A stretch of DNA of 64,000 nucleotides from UBA12014 sp029248335 (GTDB lineage: Bacteria > Planctomycetota > Phycisphaerae > Phycisphaerales > SM1A02): NCBI GenBank assembly GCA_029248335.1, contig JAQWJM010000148.1:1-64000 (forward strand), read 5' to 3'. Position 1 is the first letter of the stretch, and each line of letters opens with the position of its first letter. Both the position numbers and the translations under genes were made by a program. Below the pieces are notes generated by a model. That model was not told the origin of the DNA. It saw nothing but the letters and a program-made list of their open reading frames with translations, and made no database searches. Of the stretch, positions 52,756 to 60,823 are shown piece by piece.

Positions 52756-54069
52756 ATGACCGCGACCGACAGGCCAATCCTGGTGCAGAAGTTCGGCGGC
52801 TCGTCGCTTTCCGACACCGCGCGGCTCGAGGTCTGCGCCGATCGCGTCGTGGCGGCGATCGAACGTGGATACCGCGTGGTGGTCGTGGTCTCCGCGATGG
52901 GCCGGACCACGGATCGACTGCTCGATCTCGCCCGGTCGCTCGGCGGCGAGCCGGATCCGCGGGCCCTGGACCTGCTGCTCGCGACGGGGGAACTCGCAAG
53001 CACCGCGATGATGGTGATGGCGCTCGCCCAGCGGGACACGAAGGCCACGCCGCTCGGCGGACGAGAGGCGGGTATCCGCACCGATCCGCATCACGGTCGG
53101 GCCCGGATCCTCACCATCGATCCCACCCGGCTGTCGGACCTGATGTCGGAGGGCGTGGTGCCCGTCGTCGCGGGATTCCAGGGCGGCTCGTCGATCGGTG
53201 AGATCACGACGATCGGTCGCGGCGGTTCCGACACGACCGCGGTCGCCATCGCCGCGGCGCTGGACGCGGGCGGAACCGGCGGCGGTTGCGAGATCCACAC
53301 CGACGTCGACGGGATCCACACCGCGGACCCGCGGATCGTGGGCGAAGCGCGACGTCTCGACGTGATCGGTTCGGATGAGATGCTGGAGCTCGCCGCGGTC
53401 GGCGCGGGCGTGCTTCAGGAACGGGCGGTCGTCTTCGCCCGACGCTACGACGTCCCGCTGCGGGTGCTGCACAGCCAGCACGGCGGTCCGGGCACGGTGA
53501 TTCTTCGGGAGGTCGACGGCATGGAACGGAACTCGGTGGTCGGATGTGCGTTGCGTCGGGAACTCGGGCGGGTCGGCGTCACGGGGCTGTCGGCCGGGGC
53601 CGGTCCGCAGTCCGCGATCTTCTCGGCGCTCGCCGCCGCGGGGGTGATGGTCGACGACATCGTGCAGACCGCCGACGCGTCGTCGATCTCGCTCGCGTTC
53701 ACCGTCGATCTCGCGGATCTGCCGGCGGCGCGGGACACGGTTCGATCCGTCGTGGACCGATTTCCGCCCGACGAGGCGGCGGCGGTCGGCATCGACGTGG
53801 AGATCGGCCTGGCGAAGGTCTCGGTGGTCGGCGCCGGAATGCGAAGCACCGTCGGGGTCGCGGGCCGGATGTTCGAAGCGCTGGCGGAGTCGTCGGTCCC
53901 GATCCTCAACATCACGACGAGTGAGATCCGCATCTCGTGTCTCGTGCCACAGGATCGTGGGGAGATCGCGCTGAGCGCGGTGCACGAGGCGTTCGGGTTG
54001 GATGTCGCCTCGGAAGGCGGACCGTCACTCGGGCTCGCCGGCGGCACGGACGGATCACCCGAGGATTGA
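52756..54069 (+). CDS. lysC: Aspartate kinase
   Basis: The 437-residue protein phosphorylates aspartate, the first step to lysine, threonine and methionine. It has VQKFGGSSLSD, VVVVSAMGRTTDRLLDL, GGREAGIRTD, GRGGSDTTAVAIAAAL and EIHTDVDGIHTADPR. Two ACT domains follow (about 280-430; SAIFSALAAAGVMVDDIVQT and the ILNITTSEIRISCLV end), which usually give feedback inhibition by lysine and threonine. TAGGCT at 52723 gives a short leader. It starts 30 bases after typA. Confidence 0.95.
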   Translation: MTATDRPILVQKFGGSSLSDTARLEVCADRVVAAIERGYRVVVVVSAMGRTTDRLLDLARSLGGEPDPRALDLLLATGELASTAMMVMALAQRDTKATPLGGREAGIRTDPHHGRARILTIDPTRLSDLMSEGVVPVVAGFQGGSSIGEITTIGRGGSDTTAVAIAAALDAGGTGGGCEIHTDVDGIHTADPRIVGEARRLDVIGSDEMLELAAVGAGVLQERAVVFARRYDVPLRVLHSQHGGPGTVILREVDGMERNSVVGCALRRELGRVGVTGLSAGAGPQSAIFSALAAAGVMVDDIVQTADASSISLAFTVDLADLPAARDTVRSVVDRFPPDEAAAVGIDVEIGLAKVSVVGAGMRSTVGVAGRMFEALAESSVPILNITTSEIRISCLVPQDRGEIALSAVHEAFGLDVASEGGPSLGLAGGTDGSPED

Positions 54070-54475
54070 CGCCGAAGGGGGACGCGATCCGGGCCGGGGG
54101 GATTCCCGCGGAATCCCGGCCGCCGTCGAACCCTTGTTGATTTTACATAACACCGATTATCGGCGATTCATTCCGGGGTCAGGGGGGCGATCGGGTTCCG
54201 GTCGGGTTCCTGGCGTCGGATCGCCGATGCACCGATCGGTCCCGTGATGCCTGCGTCGTCGCCTCGGGTCCGTGGTCCCGCTCGCCATCAACGGGTATCG
54301 GCGATCGGTTTCTCGTCGCATGACATGATGCACCCCGAGGCCTCCGTTCGATCCGCGACATCCGTCGAAGTCGATGCGGTCGATGTTTGCCGGACATCCT
54401 TGTGTTTCAGGTTCAACTGTCGATCGCTTCAGCTCTCGATCGCTTCAAGCGTTGACCGCTTCAAGCATCGACCGT
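54070..54475. other. Intergenic, with AT-rich 15-mer and short direct repeats
   Basis: About 400 bases between two convergent genes. It contains GATTTTACATAACAC at 54140-54154, whose reverse complement recurs inside the next gene, and the repeat array described at 54420. No ORF with protein character was seen. Confidence 0.45.
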
Positions 54476-54491
54476 TCAAGCGTCGATCGCG
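54420..54491. repeat. Five degenerate 15-17-bp direct repeats
   Basis: Units of the form TCGATCGCTTCAAGCG begin at 54420, 54436, 54453, 54468 and 54483. The last one overlaps the 3' end of the minus-strand glycosyltransferase gene, so part of the array is coding. Confidence 0.6.
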
Positions 54492-55666
54492 TCGGTGATC
54501 ACGGACTCGAGCCGTCGAACCGCGACGTTCGCCGCGGCCGGCTCCAGTCGTTCGACGATGCGCCGGTGAAGTTCCGCTCGATTCAGCCCGTGACCCCCGG
54601 GGTGATCGGTTCGAATGTCGGTGTTCCACGGGTCGAGTCCGAGTGCTTCGGGCGGAACGAGCTCCGGATAGCTCAATCGATCCGGGAGCCATGGCAGGCA
54701 GCCCGCGAGCAGCGATTCGGCGACGGCGATGCCGTAGAACTCGTGGCGTGCGGTCGACAGCACCCAGTCCGCCCGTCGCAGTGTCTCGACGTACTTCGTC
54801 CGTGGCAGCCAGCCGGCATGTTCGATCCGATTGGCGTGATCGTCGAGCATCATCCGCATCGACTCGGGGACCCGTTGAAAAGGCTGTCCCAGCAGCAACC
54901 AATGCAGTCTCGGGCCGCCTTCGGCTTCGCGTCGTCTCGCGGTGTTCGCGATTTCGAGCAGCTCGTCGCAGCCCTTGTCGTGTTCCCACCGATGCGGCCA
55001 CACGACCCGGACGGCGTCCGGATAATCCGCAAGTTCCGTGTTATGTAAAATCGCTGCAGGCCCGCCTTCGTCGAATCCTCGATCCTCGGCGTCGGCTCGA
55101 TCCCGGTCATCGAGTGATTCGATCGGTGGCGGGATCACCAGGCTCCTTCGTTCAAGCCGCTCCCGCCAACCCGGATCGACGGGTTCCGGTGCGTGCTTCA
55201 GGAGCGTCTCGATCCCTTCGATGAACGAGCGTCGGTTCCAGGCCGAGTTCCAGACCACCCGGTCGGCCGCCTCGATCGACGCGAGATTGGTGAAGGCGAG
55301 ATGGGTGTCTCGTTCCCGATCCCGCTCACGGGTCTTCGGCGAGGCGGGATACGCGATCTGGTTCTCGTGCATGTAAAGGACGTGCGGTCGTCCACGGAGT
55401 CGCGGCGGCAGGGTGGCCCGGAGATCCGAGAGCGAGAGCATGCTCGTGGCGAAGATCGCGTCCGCGTCGGGGGACTCCCCCGCCGTCGCCCGCGCTCGCT
55501 CGTCGGCGGCGAACGTGAGTCCTGCCAGTCGGAGCCGCCATCGCGGCCCCCGACCGGGCATCGTTCGAAAGGTCCATCGGTGTTCGGCGTGTCGTTCGAT
55601 CGAACGGCGGACCGCCCGATGCGAACCCCCGTCCCAGGGTTGGAAAGCCAGTACCCGCGTGGTCAT
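54476..55666 (-). CDS. tRNA-queuosine alpha-mannosyltransferase-like glycosyltransferase (DUF3524/GTDC1 type)
   Basis: The 396-residue GT-B protein begins VLAFQPWDGGSHRAVRRSIE, the YGGSH-like N-terminal motif of DUF3524. HRWTFRTMPGRGPRWRLR and then FATSMLSLSDLRATLP, VLYMHENQIAYP and VVWPHRWEHDKGCDEL follow. All match the GTDC1/tRNA-queuosine mannosyltransferase group, which adds mannose to queuosine-34 of tRNA-Asp. The C-terminal half has SRxEFYGIAVAES-like STARHEFYGIAVAESLLAG. The start at 55666 has TAGACT six bases upstream on the minus strand. Queuosine synthesis genes are not in the window. Confidence 0.82.
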   Translation of the reverse strand: MTTRVLAFQPWDGGSHRAVRRSIERHAEHRWTFRTMPGRGPRWRLRLAGLTFAADERARATAGESPDADAIFATSMLSLSDLRATLPPRLRGRPHVLYMHENQIAYPASPKTRERDRERDTHLAFTNLASIEAADRVVWNSAWNRRSFIEGIETLLKHAPEPVDPGWRERLERRSLVIPPPIESLDDRDRADAEDRGFDEGGPAAILHNTELADYPDAVRVVWPHRWEHDKGCDELLEIANTARRREAEGGPRLHWLLLGQPFQRVPESMRMMLDDHANRIEHAGWLPRTKYVETLRRADWVLSTARHEFYGIAVAESLLAGCLPWLPDRLSYPELVPPEALGLDPWNTDIRTDHPGGHGLNRAELHRRIVERLEPAAANVAVRRLESVITDAIDA

Positions 55667-55672
55667 CCGCGA

Positions 55673-55678
55673 AGTCTA
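55673..55678 (-). promoter_or_regulatory. -10-like TAGACT, leaderless promoter
   Basis: On the minus strand the hexamer is six bases before the ATG at 55666. It faces away from the Fur-like gene promoter 40 bases further on. Confidence 0.5.
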
Positions 55679-55717
55679 CGGCCTCCCCGGCCCGATCGCG
55701 GTCGAGACGCGGGGATC

Positions 55718-55723
55718 TATACT
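55718..55723 (+). promoter_or_regulatory. -10-like TATACT, leaderless promoter of the Fur-like gene
   Basis: Six bases (GGAGGC) separate it from the ATG at 55730. The GGAGG is too close to the start to act as a normal ribosome site. Confidence 0.5.
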
Positions 55724-55729
55724 GGAGGC

Positions 55730-56230
55730 ATGGATGAACCCACGCCCGCGATCCTGATGCCGCTCTGCTCCGTATTCAGGCGATTTCTCAGAAGCCGTGG
55801 CCTGAAGTACACGACGGAGCGGGCCGACGTCCTCCAGTCGATCATCGATCACAACGGCCCGTTCGAGGCGGAGGAGCTGCTGCTCGCGATGCGACAGCGA
55901 GGTCATCGCGTCTCGAAGGCGACGATCTATCGAACGCTTCGCCTGCTTCAGGAGGCGGGGATCATCACTCAGGCGTTGTTCGACTCGAAGCAGTCGCACT
56001 TCCAGCTGATCTACGGCAAACAACCGCAGGACGTCATGGTCTGTCTTCGGACCGGCCGGACGATCGACTTCCAGAGCCCGGAACTCGTGGAGGTTCGCGA
56101 CCGGATCTGCGCCGAGCTCGGATGGAAGGCGGTCGGCCATCGCTTCCAGATCTTCGCGATGAGTCCCGAGGAGGACGAGGCGGAAGACGACGCGACGGGT
56201 ACGGAAGAGCCCGCCGCCGCGTCCGACTGA
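55730..56230 (+). CDS. Fur-family transcription regulator with altered metal site
   Basis: The 166-residue protein has the Fur winged helix at about 10-90: LKYTTERADVLQSIIDHNGP, EAEELLLAMRQRGHRVSKAT and IYRTLRLLQEAGII. In the dimer domain the usual HHHDHLIC..CG block reads QPQDVMVCLRTGRTIDF. Two or three His ligands and one Cys of the CxxC pair are missing. It may sense a different metal, sense no metal, or bind constitutively. A Glu/Asp-rich tail follows. The neighbour genes do not reveal a regulon. Confidence 0.88.
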   Translation: MDEPTPAILMPLCSVFRRFLRSRGLKYTTERADVLQSIIDHNGPFEAEELLLAMRQRGHRVSKATIYRTLRLLQEAGIITQALFDSKQSHFQLIYGKQPQDVMVCLRTGRTIDFQSPELVEVRDRICAELGWKAVGHRFQIFAMSPEEDEAEDDATGTEEPAAASD

Positions 56231-56265
56231 CGTCCGGGCCCGAAGGCGATCGCGACGTCGATCCG

Positions 56266-56943
56266 TCAGTCCATCAATTCATCGTCGAGTTCGAGCGGTC
56301 GCGAGATCGCGTAGTCGCCGCCGAACCACTTTTCGAGATCCGCGAGTCGGCACCTCGGCGAGCAGAACGGTCGGCTTCGTTCCGCCTCCACCGGTCCGCC
56401 GCACGCCGGACATCGGCGATCCGAATCGACCGTGAAGGCTCGTCCTTCGCAACGGGCTTCGAGTGCGGCCTCGAGCCGACGTCGAGCCGGGGCGTCGGTC
56501 CGGTGATCGGCGATGGTCAGTCCCCGAAGATGCTGGCCTCGGTGGTCGATGCGGACGTCGATTCGATCCGCCGGCAACGCTTCCGCGATCTTCGACGCCC
56601 ATTCGATCGCGACGAGGCGTCCCTGATCGGCGAGAAGTTCGTCGAAGCCGATCGCTTCGAGTTCTTCGGTGCCTTCGAGTCGATACGCATCCAGATGGGA
56701 GAGCGCTCCGGCCGTTCCGAAGTGTTCGACGTGGACCACGAAGGTCGGTGAGGCGATCGCCGTCTCGGGAATCCCGAGTCCGCGGGCGAGTCCACGGGCG
56801 AAACGGGTCTTGCCCGCACCGAGGTCGCCCTCCAGCGCGATGCATGCGGGAAGGGCGCAGGTCTCGGCGATCACTTCGCCGACCCGTTCGGTGCCTTCCT
56901 CGTCCCGGGTTTCGACCCGGATGAATCGTTCGTCATGCTTCAT
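56266..56943 (-). CDS. tsaE: TsaE (tRNA t6A ATPase) fused to a YacG-like zinc finger
   Basis: The 225-residue protein has a TsaE domain at about 5-150: Walker A LEGDLGAGKTRFARGLARGL (39-46 core), ASPTFVVHVEH, SHLDAYRL and VAIEWASKI. TsaE helps make N6-threonylcarbamoyl-adenosine in tRNA. Residues 178-225 are a YacG-type finger: CPACGGPV, FCSPRC, LADLEKWFGGDYAI. Free YacG is about 65 residues and binds zinc and DNA gyrase. I know of TsaE and YacG only as separate proteins. The ATG at 56943 is 11 bases after thiL; TAGACT is eight bases upstream, inside the thiL end. Confidence 0.88.
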   Translation of the reverse strand: MKHDERFIRVETRDEEGTERVGEVIAETCALPACIALEGDLGAGKTRFARGLARGLGIPETAIASPTFVVHVEHFGTAGALSHLDAYRLEGTEELEAIGFDELLADQGRLVAIEWASKIAEALPADRIDVRIDHRGQHLRGLTIADHRTDAPARRRLEAALEARCEGRAFTVDSDRRCPACGGPVEAERSRPFCSPRCRLADLEKWFGGDYAISRPLELDDELMD

Positions 56944-56954
56944 CGTGTGGGAGT

Positions 56955-57908
56955 CTATCCCGTTCGGTCCGTGGGGTCGCCGGCGTGCTCCCAGCCGAGT
57001 CCGGCGACGTCGATCGACTCGCCGTCGGCGTCGATCAGGACGCGGCCGGAGGTCCCGGGCGTCGATTCGAACCGGCCGATGACCGTGACCGGCACCCCAT
57101 CGATCTCCCCGGGGGGCTCCCGTCGGCACGCGATGAGAAGTTCGTAATCCTCACCGTCGCCGATCGCCGACCGCCAGTCGCAGCCGGGATTGCGTGGAAT
57201 TCGATCGGCGTCGAGTCGGACGCCCACGCCGTCGGTCGTCGCGAGGCGGGCGGCATCGCGGGCCACGCCGTCGGAGACGTCCATCATCGCGACGAGATCC
57301 TGCCGTAGAAGGGCGTTCAGCGCGATCGCCTCCTCGATCCGGGGTGGGAAATCGAGGTGTCGGCCGCGTCCGTCTTCGGTGAGACTTCCGCCGAGTCGCC
57401 CGGTGACCGCGAGAAGATCACCGGCGGCCGCGCCGTGTCGAGTGACGACGCGACCGTCCTCGCCTCCGGGACGCGCGAGAATGGTGACGCTGATCACGTC
57501 GGGCGTTCCCGGTCGGGCGTGGGTCGCCAGGTCGCCGCCGATGAGCGGTGCGTCGAAGGCGAGTCCGGTCTCGTGAAGGCCGGCATGCAACGCTTCGGCC
57601 CATCGCTGGTCGCGATCGGGCGAGAGCGTCGCGGTCGCGAGGATCGCGATCGGGCGAGCGGCCATCGCGGCGACGTCGCTGAGATTGCGAAGGACCGCCT
57701 TTCGGCCGATGACCGCGGGTGCTTCATCGGCGCGGACGTGCCGGCCGATCACGACCTGATCGGCGGCGACGAGGAGCCGGTCGGTCGAGCCGATTCCCAG
57801 CATCGCCATGTCGTCTCCGGGCGGAAGCAGCACCCGGCCCGGCAGATCCCGGCCGCGTCGGCCGAAGTGACGGTGAAGATCGGATTCGGAAAGCGGGTGA
57901 TCGTTCAT
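56955..57908 (-). CDS. thiL: Thiamine-monophosphate kinase
   Basis: The 317-residue PurM-fold enzyme makes thiamine pyrophosphate from thiamine monophosphate and ATP. Motifs are LLPPGDDMAML (Mg site), VAADQVVIGRHV, AVLRNLSDVAAMAARP, LIGGDLATH, VTGRLGGS and MMDVSDGVARDAARLA. GDGEDYELL near the end is also typical. It overlaps the waaA stop (ATGA), so it is translationally coupled. No other thiamine gene is nearby. Confidence 0.94.
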   Translation of the reverse strand: MNDHPLSESDLHRHFGRRGRDLPGRVLLPPGDDMAMLGIGSTDRLLVAADQVVIGRHVRADEAPAVIGRKAVLRNLSDVAAMAARPIAILATATLSPDRDQRWAEALHAGLHETGLAFDAPLIGGDLATHARPGTPDVISVTILARPGGEDGRVVTRHGAAAGDLLAVTGRLGGSLTEDGRGRHLDFPPRIEEAIALNALLRQDLVAMMDVSDGVARDAARLATTDGVGVRLDADRIPRNPGCDWRSAIGDGEDYELLIACRREPPGEIDGVPVTVIGRFESTPGTSGRVLIDADGESIDVAGLGWEHAGDPTDRTG

Positions 57909-59158
57909 TGCGCCGAGCCCCCGGTGGCGAGCGTCGCGAGCAGTTCGGCATGGGTGGTCGTGGCGCCCTGTCGCGCCCGGATGTGGGCCCGCCCTCGATT
58001 CACCAGGCGTTCGACCCGATCGGGATCCTCGAGCAGGGACCGGATGGTCTCGGGCAGGCCGGCCCGGTCGCACCGGACCAGCGCTTCGGCGGTGAGGAGT
58101 TCGTCGGCGATCGCTTCGAAGTTCGCGACGTCGGGGCCCACCACCACGGGTTTGCCGAGGGCGATCGGTTCGATCATGTCGGAACCTCCGAGATCGACGA
58201 AGGTCCGACCCACCACGACGAGGTCCGCGAGTCCGTAGGCCGCTCTCAGTTCGCCGATGGTGTCGAGCAGGAATCGTTCGTCACCTTCACCGCGTTCCCC
58301 CCGGCTTCGGCGGACGCATCCGCCGAGTTCGCCGGCCGCGGCGTCGAACCACTCGGGCTTCCGCGGTGCGCAGAGCAGCTGGACGCCCGCCGGCACCGCC
58401 TCGTGAAGCAGCCGATGTTCCTCCGGTGCGGTGCTGCCCGCGACGACGAGCGGCTTGGTCGGGTCGATGCCCATCGCCTTGCCGAGCTCCGCAGCGCCCC
58501 CGACGGTGTCGGTGATCCGGGCGGTGTCCCACTTCATCGATCCCGTGACCCGGACCCGATCGTCCCCCAGTCCCATCGATCGAAACCGTCCGGCATACGT
58601 CTCGTCCTGCACCGCGGCGATCGTCAGGCCATCGAAGAGCCGCCGCGCGACGGGCCGGATGCGTCCGTATCGACGGTGGCTTCGCGCGCTGAGCCGACCA
58701 TTGACCACCGCCACCGGAATCGACCGTCGACGGGCTTCGGCGAGCAGGTTCGGCCAGACCTCGAGTTCGACGAGTCCGATCGCATCGGGTCGGATCCGAT
58801 CGAGGAGGCGTCGTATCGCGGCGCTGCCGTCGAAGGGATATCGAACCACCGCGCAGCGGCCCTCGAACAGCGCGGTCGCCCGGGCGAACCCCGTGTCGGT
58901 GGTGGTGGCCACGACCGGTTCGGTCGCGGGGGCGTGTTCAAGGAGCGCATCGACGAGCAGATCGGTGGCGTTCACCTCCCCCACCGAGACCGCATGGAGC
59001 AGGACCCGGGGCCGACTGGAATCCGGGAGCGTTTCGCCGTGCCCGAATCGGGCTCGCCAGTCGGTGTGGATCTTGCCGGTCCTGATCATCCGGGGGAGCC
59101 AGACCGGACTGCCGAGGATGGCGGCCGCCAGGTAGAGGGCGTCGATGGGACGCGGCAT
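57905..59158 (-). CDS. waaA: 3-deoxy-D-manno-octulosonic acid (Kdo) transferase
   Basis: The 417-residue GT-B enzyme adds Kdo to lipid A at the inner membrane. It has an N-terminal membrane-anchor segment (ALYLAAAILGSPVWLPRMI), LLHAVSVGEVNAT, GLVELEVWPNLL, VVNGRLSARSHRRY, VTGSMKWD, VVAGSTAPEEH and GGSDMIEPIALGKPVVVGP. These are the WaaA landmarks. Its presence indicates an LPS-type outer membrane. It starts five bases after the thioredoxin-like gene and is followed by coupled thiL. Confidence 0.95.
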   Translation of the reverse strand: MPRPIDALYLAAAILGSPVWLPRMIRTGKIHTDWRARFGHGETLPDSSRPRVLLHAVSVGEVNATDLLVDALLEHAPATEPVVATTTDTGFARATALFEGRCAVVRYPFDGSAAIRRLLDRIRPDAIGLVELEVWPNLLAEARRRSIPVAVVNGRLSARSHRRYGRIRPVARRLFDGLTIAAVQDETYAGRFRSMGLGDDRVRVTGSMKWDTARITDTVGGAAELGKAMGIDPTKPLVVAGSTAPEEHRLLHEAVPAGVQLLCAPRKPEWFDAAAGELGGCVRRSRGERGEGDERFLLDTIGELRAAYGLADLVVVGRTFVDLGGSDMIEPIALGKPVVVGPDVANFEAIADELLTAEALVRCDRAGLPETIRSLLEDPDRVERLVNRGRAHIRARQGATTTHAELLATLATGGSAQ

Positions 59159-59163
59159 CGGAA

Positions 59164-59811
59164 TCAGCCCGCCTCGTCCGGTGCGGCGGCGGGCTTCGTC
59201 CGCCCGAGGTTTCGAAGCAGCGCCGTCATGAAGGTCGGCGAGTTGGCACCGTGCGAGAGGTTCGCGATGCGGCCGTCCGGTCCGACGTAGACGAGTTTGG
59301 GAATCGTGTTCTGGGTATCCAGTGGCTTGATGGCCGCCCGGAATTCGGGGGTGACCATGAACTCGAGCATCGCGGGGCCGGGTGATTTCTCGAGGTATCG
59401 GGTCACCGCGGCGGGACCACCCTGATCGACGCTCACGCCCACCAGCGTCGCGACCTCGCTCAGCGCCGCCTCGTGTTCCTTGATGATCGACCGGACCTTT
59501 CGGCAGGGACCGCACCAGGTCGCCCAGACCTCGATGAGCATGGGTCTTCCGGCGTGGGCCGCGAGCGTCGTCTGCCGGCCCTCGAGGTCGATGAGCGGGA
59601 CGGTGAACATGCCGGCCGGTCGGACGGCGGTCGAGGAGGTCGGTTCGGCGTTCGCGACGGTCGTGGTGGTGCCGGGCGATCCTTCGCCGGTGGCCCACGA
59701 GAGCAGGTCGGCGCAGGTGGAACAGGCGCCGGTGCTCCCCATGACGACGACGTACGCCACTGCGATGACGGGGACGGCGGCGATGCTGAGGATGGTTCTG
59801 CGCGTCGACAA
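59164..59811 (-). CDS. Membrane-anchored thioredoxin-like protein (TlpA/ResA type)
   Basis: The 215-residue protein has an N-terminal signal anchor (ILSIAAVPVIAVAYVVVMG) with a further CSTC pair just after it. A low-complexity linker leads to a thioredoxin fold at about 70-195 with the active site EVWATWCGPCRK. It probably reduces or oxidises disulphides outside the cytoplasm. The start is TTG at 59811 with TGGAG upstream. TATCCT on the minus strand (59849-59844) gives a leader of about 25 bases and should be the promoter for trx-waaA-thiL. Confidence 0.85.
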   Translation of the reverse strand: MSTRRTILSIAAVPVIAVAYVVVMGSTGACSTCADLLSWATGEGSPGTTTTVANAEPTSSTAVRPAGMFTVPLIDLEGRQTTLAAHAGRPMLIEVWATWCGPCRKVRSIIKEHEAALSEVATLVGVSVDQGGPAAVTRYLEKSPGPAMLEFMVTPEFRAAIKPLDTQNTIPKLVYVGPDGRIANLSHGANSPTFMTALLRNLGRTKPAAAPDEAG

Positions 59812-59922
59812 CGTTCTGCTCCAGACGGCGATCGAATGTCACGAGGATAGTCAGAATCCTCGAGCGGGATCACCGATCGGCTGGAGATCGACCGGGATCG
59901 GACGCATTCCCGCCCGCCTCGG

Positions 59923-60570
59923 TCAAGAGGCCCGGCGCTCGCACGGCTCGCGACGGCGGAATTCCCACCCGGCGCGAACTTCCTTCATCATCCGGATCTT
60001 CGCGGGGATGCCGACCACGTGGTTCGCGTGATGCGCCAGCATCCCGGCCGGCGTCTCGATCGGCCCCTCGGTCCATCGCCCCGACGCGATCTGGCCGTAG
60101 TTGAAGAACCGACTGGAGAGCCTCGTGGCGTCCGTCCGGCCGATGAACCGATTCAGCGTGGTCTGGTCGTCGTCTGCGAAGTTCGATTTCATCGCCTCGA
60201 ACATCCGCAGCGTCGAATCGTTCGCGCGGCAGACGAACAGTCCCGAACAATGCCGGTCTCGATCCCGCTGGCAGGCGATGTCGTGTTCGCCGAGTTCGAG
60301 GAGCAGGCGATCTCGGATCGGTCCGAAGAACTGCACGTCGACGTCGCAGTAGAAGAATGTGTCGCCCATGCATTCCTGGCAGGCCCTGAGAAAGAGGTCC
60401 ACCTTCCGGAAGCAGGTCTCGGCCCATCCGGCTTCGTAGAAGGTGCCGGTCGGGCAGGGCTGGTCGTCGTCCTCGAAAGCATGGATTTCGAACTCGTCGG
60501 GCAGCGTCGCGAGAAAGTGATCTGTGTACATCGATCGATGCGATGGCGTGAACGTCGTGTAGAGCTTCAA
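59923..60570 (-). CDS. Nucleotide-diphospho-sugar transferase family protein (GT77-like)
   Basis: The 215-residue protein has a small GT-A fold with TFFYCDVDVQFFGP (DxD motif), KVDLFLRACQE before it, DIACQRDRDRHCSGLFVCRA and DDQTTLNRFI. These are typical of the GT77-like family that includes fucosyl- and arabinosyltransferase relatives. The product is unknown. The start is TTG at 60570, the first codon of the recognisable domain. The protein is shorter than eukaryotic members. Confidence 0.75.
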   Translation of the reverse strand: MKLYTTFTPSHRSMYTDHFLATLPDEFEIHAFEDDDQPCPTGTFYEAGWAETCFRKVDLFLRACQECMGDTFFYCDVDVQFFGPIRDRLLLELGEHDIACQRDRDRHCSGLFVCRANDSTLRMFEAMKSNFADDDQTTLNRFIGRTDATRLSSRFFNYGQIASGRWTEGPIETPAGMLAHHANHVVGIPAKIRMMKEVRAGWEFRRREPCERRAS

Positions 60571-60823
60571 GTTTTTCAGTCTTTCTCAGTGATGGGGGGA
60601 CGGCGGCACGTACCGGGCGATGGCAAGGGGTTTCGGTCGGCGCAACTTTGTGTCGGACAATGTCGGATGCCGCTTGACTCGATTTTACTCATTGCTCTCC
60701 GTCGGAATCCAGTAGTTTCGTCGCGGTCACCTGATCTCGGGGCGAAAAGGTCGCATTCTGATGCCGCCGGTGTCGATCCTCTCTGGTCGGATGGCCGGAT
60801 TACCGGGTGGCTATCCTTGGCGG
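60571..60823. other. Divergent intergenic region
   Basis: About 250 bases between the GT77-like gene and the hydantoinase gene. Apart from the TATCCT hexamer at 60812 nothing was recognised. Confidence 0.4.
60812..60817 (+). promoter_or_regulatory. -10-like TATCCT, leaderless promoter of the hydantoinase gene
   Basis: Six bases (TGGCGG) lie between it and the ATG at 60824. Confidence 0.5.

Noticed and set aside
54140..55052. Invertible DNA segment bounded by the 15-bp inverted repeat
   Set aside because: One end lies inside a conserved gene and inversion would destroy it; no recombinase is nearby. Kept only as an observation on the repeat.
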